Source: Clostridia bacterium (GTDB lineage Bacteria > Bacillota > Clostridia > DSM-8532). From it: a stretch of DNA of 6,568 nt. A model generated the notes under the pieces. It was not told the origin of the DNA, did no database searches, and saw only the letters and a program-made list of their open reading frames with translations. The position numbers and the translations under genes are program-made. The stretch lies in NCBI GenBank assembly GCA_026418215.1, contig JAOABT010000240.1, forward strand, positions 1 through 6,568. The letters run 5' to 3'. Positions 5,906-6,568 of the stretch are shown one piece after another. Every line of letters begins with the position of its first letter. Positions within the stretch are counted from its first letter, which is position 1.

Positions 5906-6157
5906 GCTGCGTTACTTACGGGTCTAGCCATTGCTGCAGCATTTCGGTGGAAATGCTGCGTTACTTACGGGTCAGTCATTGCTTCAGCATTTCGGTGGAA
6001 ATGCTGCGTTACTTACGGGTCAGCCATTGCTGCAGCATTTCAGTGGAAATGCTGCGTTACTTACGGGTCAGTCATTGCTGCAGCATTTCGGTGGAAATGC
6101 TGCGTTACTTACGGGTCAGCCATTGCTGCAGCATTTCGGTGAAAATGCTGCGTTACT
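5906..6157 (+). repeat. Five-copy 48-bp tandem repeat, each copy a hairpin, in the ddl leader
   Basis: Copies lie at 5906-5954 (49 bp, one extra T), 5955-6002, 6003-6050, 6051-6098 and 6099-6146, with a partial sixth copy (GCTGCGTTACT, 6147-6157) that runs into the AGGAGG of ddl. Every copy carries an inverted repeat, GCAGCATTTC / GAAATGCTGC, around a GGTG loop (5936-5959, 5985-6006, 6032-6055, 6080-6103 and 6128-6151). Three copies keep all 10 pairs and two keep 9. The unit length is a multiple of three and has no plus-strand stop, so all three plus frames stay open. These frames lack ribosome binding sites, and I judge the array non-coding. No known riboswitch, T-box or CRISPR pattern is recognised. 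Confidence 0.9.
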
Positions 6158-6163
6158 AGGAGG
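6158..6163 (+). promoter_or_regulatory. Ribosome binding site of ddl, abutting the repeat array
   Basis: AGGAGG is followed by CTAAT and then the ATG at 6169, a 5-base gap. The base of the last repeat hairpin ends at 6151, only 6 bases upstream, so folding of the array could affect ribosome access. Confidence 0.8.
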
Positions 6164-6168
6164 CTAAT

Positions 6169-6549
6169 ATGGGAGAAAAGATCAAGGTAACGGTTCTCTT
6201 CGGAGGCCAATCCTCAGAGCACGAGGTTTCTCGTATCTCTGCCCAGTGCGTTTTGGAGAATATTGATCATACAAAATTTGATATACAGACCATTGGCATA
6301 ACAAAAGCCGGAGAATGGCTCAAGTATGACGGCGATATCGCACTCATAGGCTCAGGCGACTGGGAAGCCTCCGCGCGAAGCAAGCTCCTTGAGAGCGGGG
6401 CCCAAAGCGGAGCTAAAAAGGCCATTGGAAGCGCCCCTACCTGTATGGATCTGGTCAGCTTCCAGGACGACAAGGGCCAGAACCAAAATGTCGACGTTGT
6501 TTTTCCCGTTCTGCATGGACCTAACGGCGAAGACGGCTCGGTTCAGGGA
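6169..6549 (+). CDS. ddl: D-alanine--D-alanine ligase, N-terminal part (cut by the contig end)
   Basis: The 127 genuine residues start MGEKIKVTVLFGGQSSEHEVS, matching the N-terminal signature of Ddl (LFGGxSxEHEVS), and end in VFPVLHGPNGEDGSVQG, the conserved segment that leads into the ATP-grasp part. The enzyme joins two D-alanines with ATP in the cytoplasm for the peptidoglycan stem peptide. Family members have about 350-370 residues, so roughly two thirds are missing; the loss is due to the contig end, not a mutation. The segment that decides D-Ala versus D-lactate or D-serine is outside the window. The open frame continues from 6550 into adapter sequence and those residues are not real. 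AGGAGG 5 bases upstream fixes the start. Confidence 0.93.
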
Positions 6550-6568
6550 CTGTCTCTTATACACATCT
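6550..6568. other. Nextera transposase adapter (mosaic end) left at the contig end
   Basis: The last 19 bases, CTGTCTCTTATACACATCT, are the reverse complement of the Tn5 mosaic end used in Nextera libraries. Translated, they give the well-known artefact peptides LSLIHI (plus) and MYKRQ (minus). The first C may also be genomic. Confidence 0.97.

Noticed and set aside
5906..6157. CRISPR array
   Set aside because: Units are contiguous and nearly identical throughout; there are no unique spacers and no cas genes.
5851..6167. Overlapping plus-strand ORFs with a 16-residue periodic peptide (e.g. SVEMLRYLRVSHCCSI)
   Set aside because: All three plus frames are open because the 48-bp unit lacks stops and is a multiple of three. 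There is no ribosome binding site, and base changes do not favour any frame.
6352..6564. Minus-strand ORF beginning MYKRQ
   Set aside because: It starts inside the Nextera adapter and is antisense to ddl.

Overview
The window looks like chromosomal DNA from a spore-forming, probably anaerobic Firmicute (Clostridia-like). The grounds are strong AGGAGG-type ribosome binding sites, AT-rich promoters with clear -35/-10 boxes, a GerMN-domain lipoprotein, a thioredoxin-reductase-like flavoprotein of the type that lacks an NADPH site, and intermediate GC. No species can be named. The last 19 bases are a Nextera transposase (mosaic-end) adapter, so the window ends at a contig edge of a shotgun assembly and the final gene is cut artificially.

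Layout. 1-180: the 3' end of a membrane protein, perhaps an ABC-2-type permease. 249-1256 (minus): a LacI/GalR-family repressor. 1417-3159 (plus): a divergently transcribed intracellular GH13 cyclomaltodextrinase/neopullulanase. The 160-bp region between them holds two divergent promoters, each with a CG-centred LacI-type operator at its start point; the operator centres are 105 bp apart. A good terminator follows the amylase. 3209-3460 is non-coding with degenerate repeats. 3501-4391 (plus): a thioredoxin-reductase-like FAD protein with its CxxC intact but its NADPH-binding motifs gone, followed by a terminator that overlaps its stop codon. 4431-4493: a possible 20-residue peptide ORF with a near-ideal ribosome binding site. 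4683-4898 (minus): a 71-residue HTH protein, divergent from 5073-5768 (plus), a GerMN lipoprotein. Two palindromes and a SigE-like promoter lie between these two. 5769-6168: a long leader with a promoter, a stable hairpin and five 48-bp tandem repeats, each able to form a 9-10-bp hairpin. It leads directly into the ribosome binding site of ddl (D-alanine--D-alanine ligase, 6169 to the contig end).

How the genes fit together. The LacI regulator and the amylase form a self-contained sugar-responsive pair for cytoplasmic maltodextrin or cyclodextrin breakdown; no transporter is present. The flavoprotein, the HTH gene and the GerMN/ddl part appear to be separate transcription units. GerMN and ddl both relate to the cell envelope or sporulation. 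The least explained element is the hairpin repeat array in the ddl leader.
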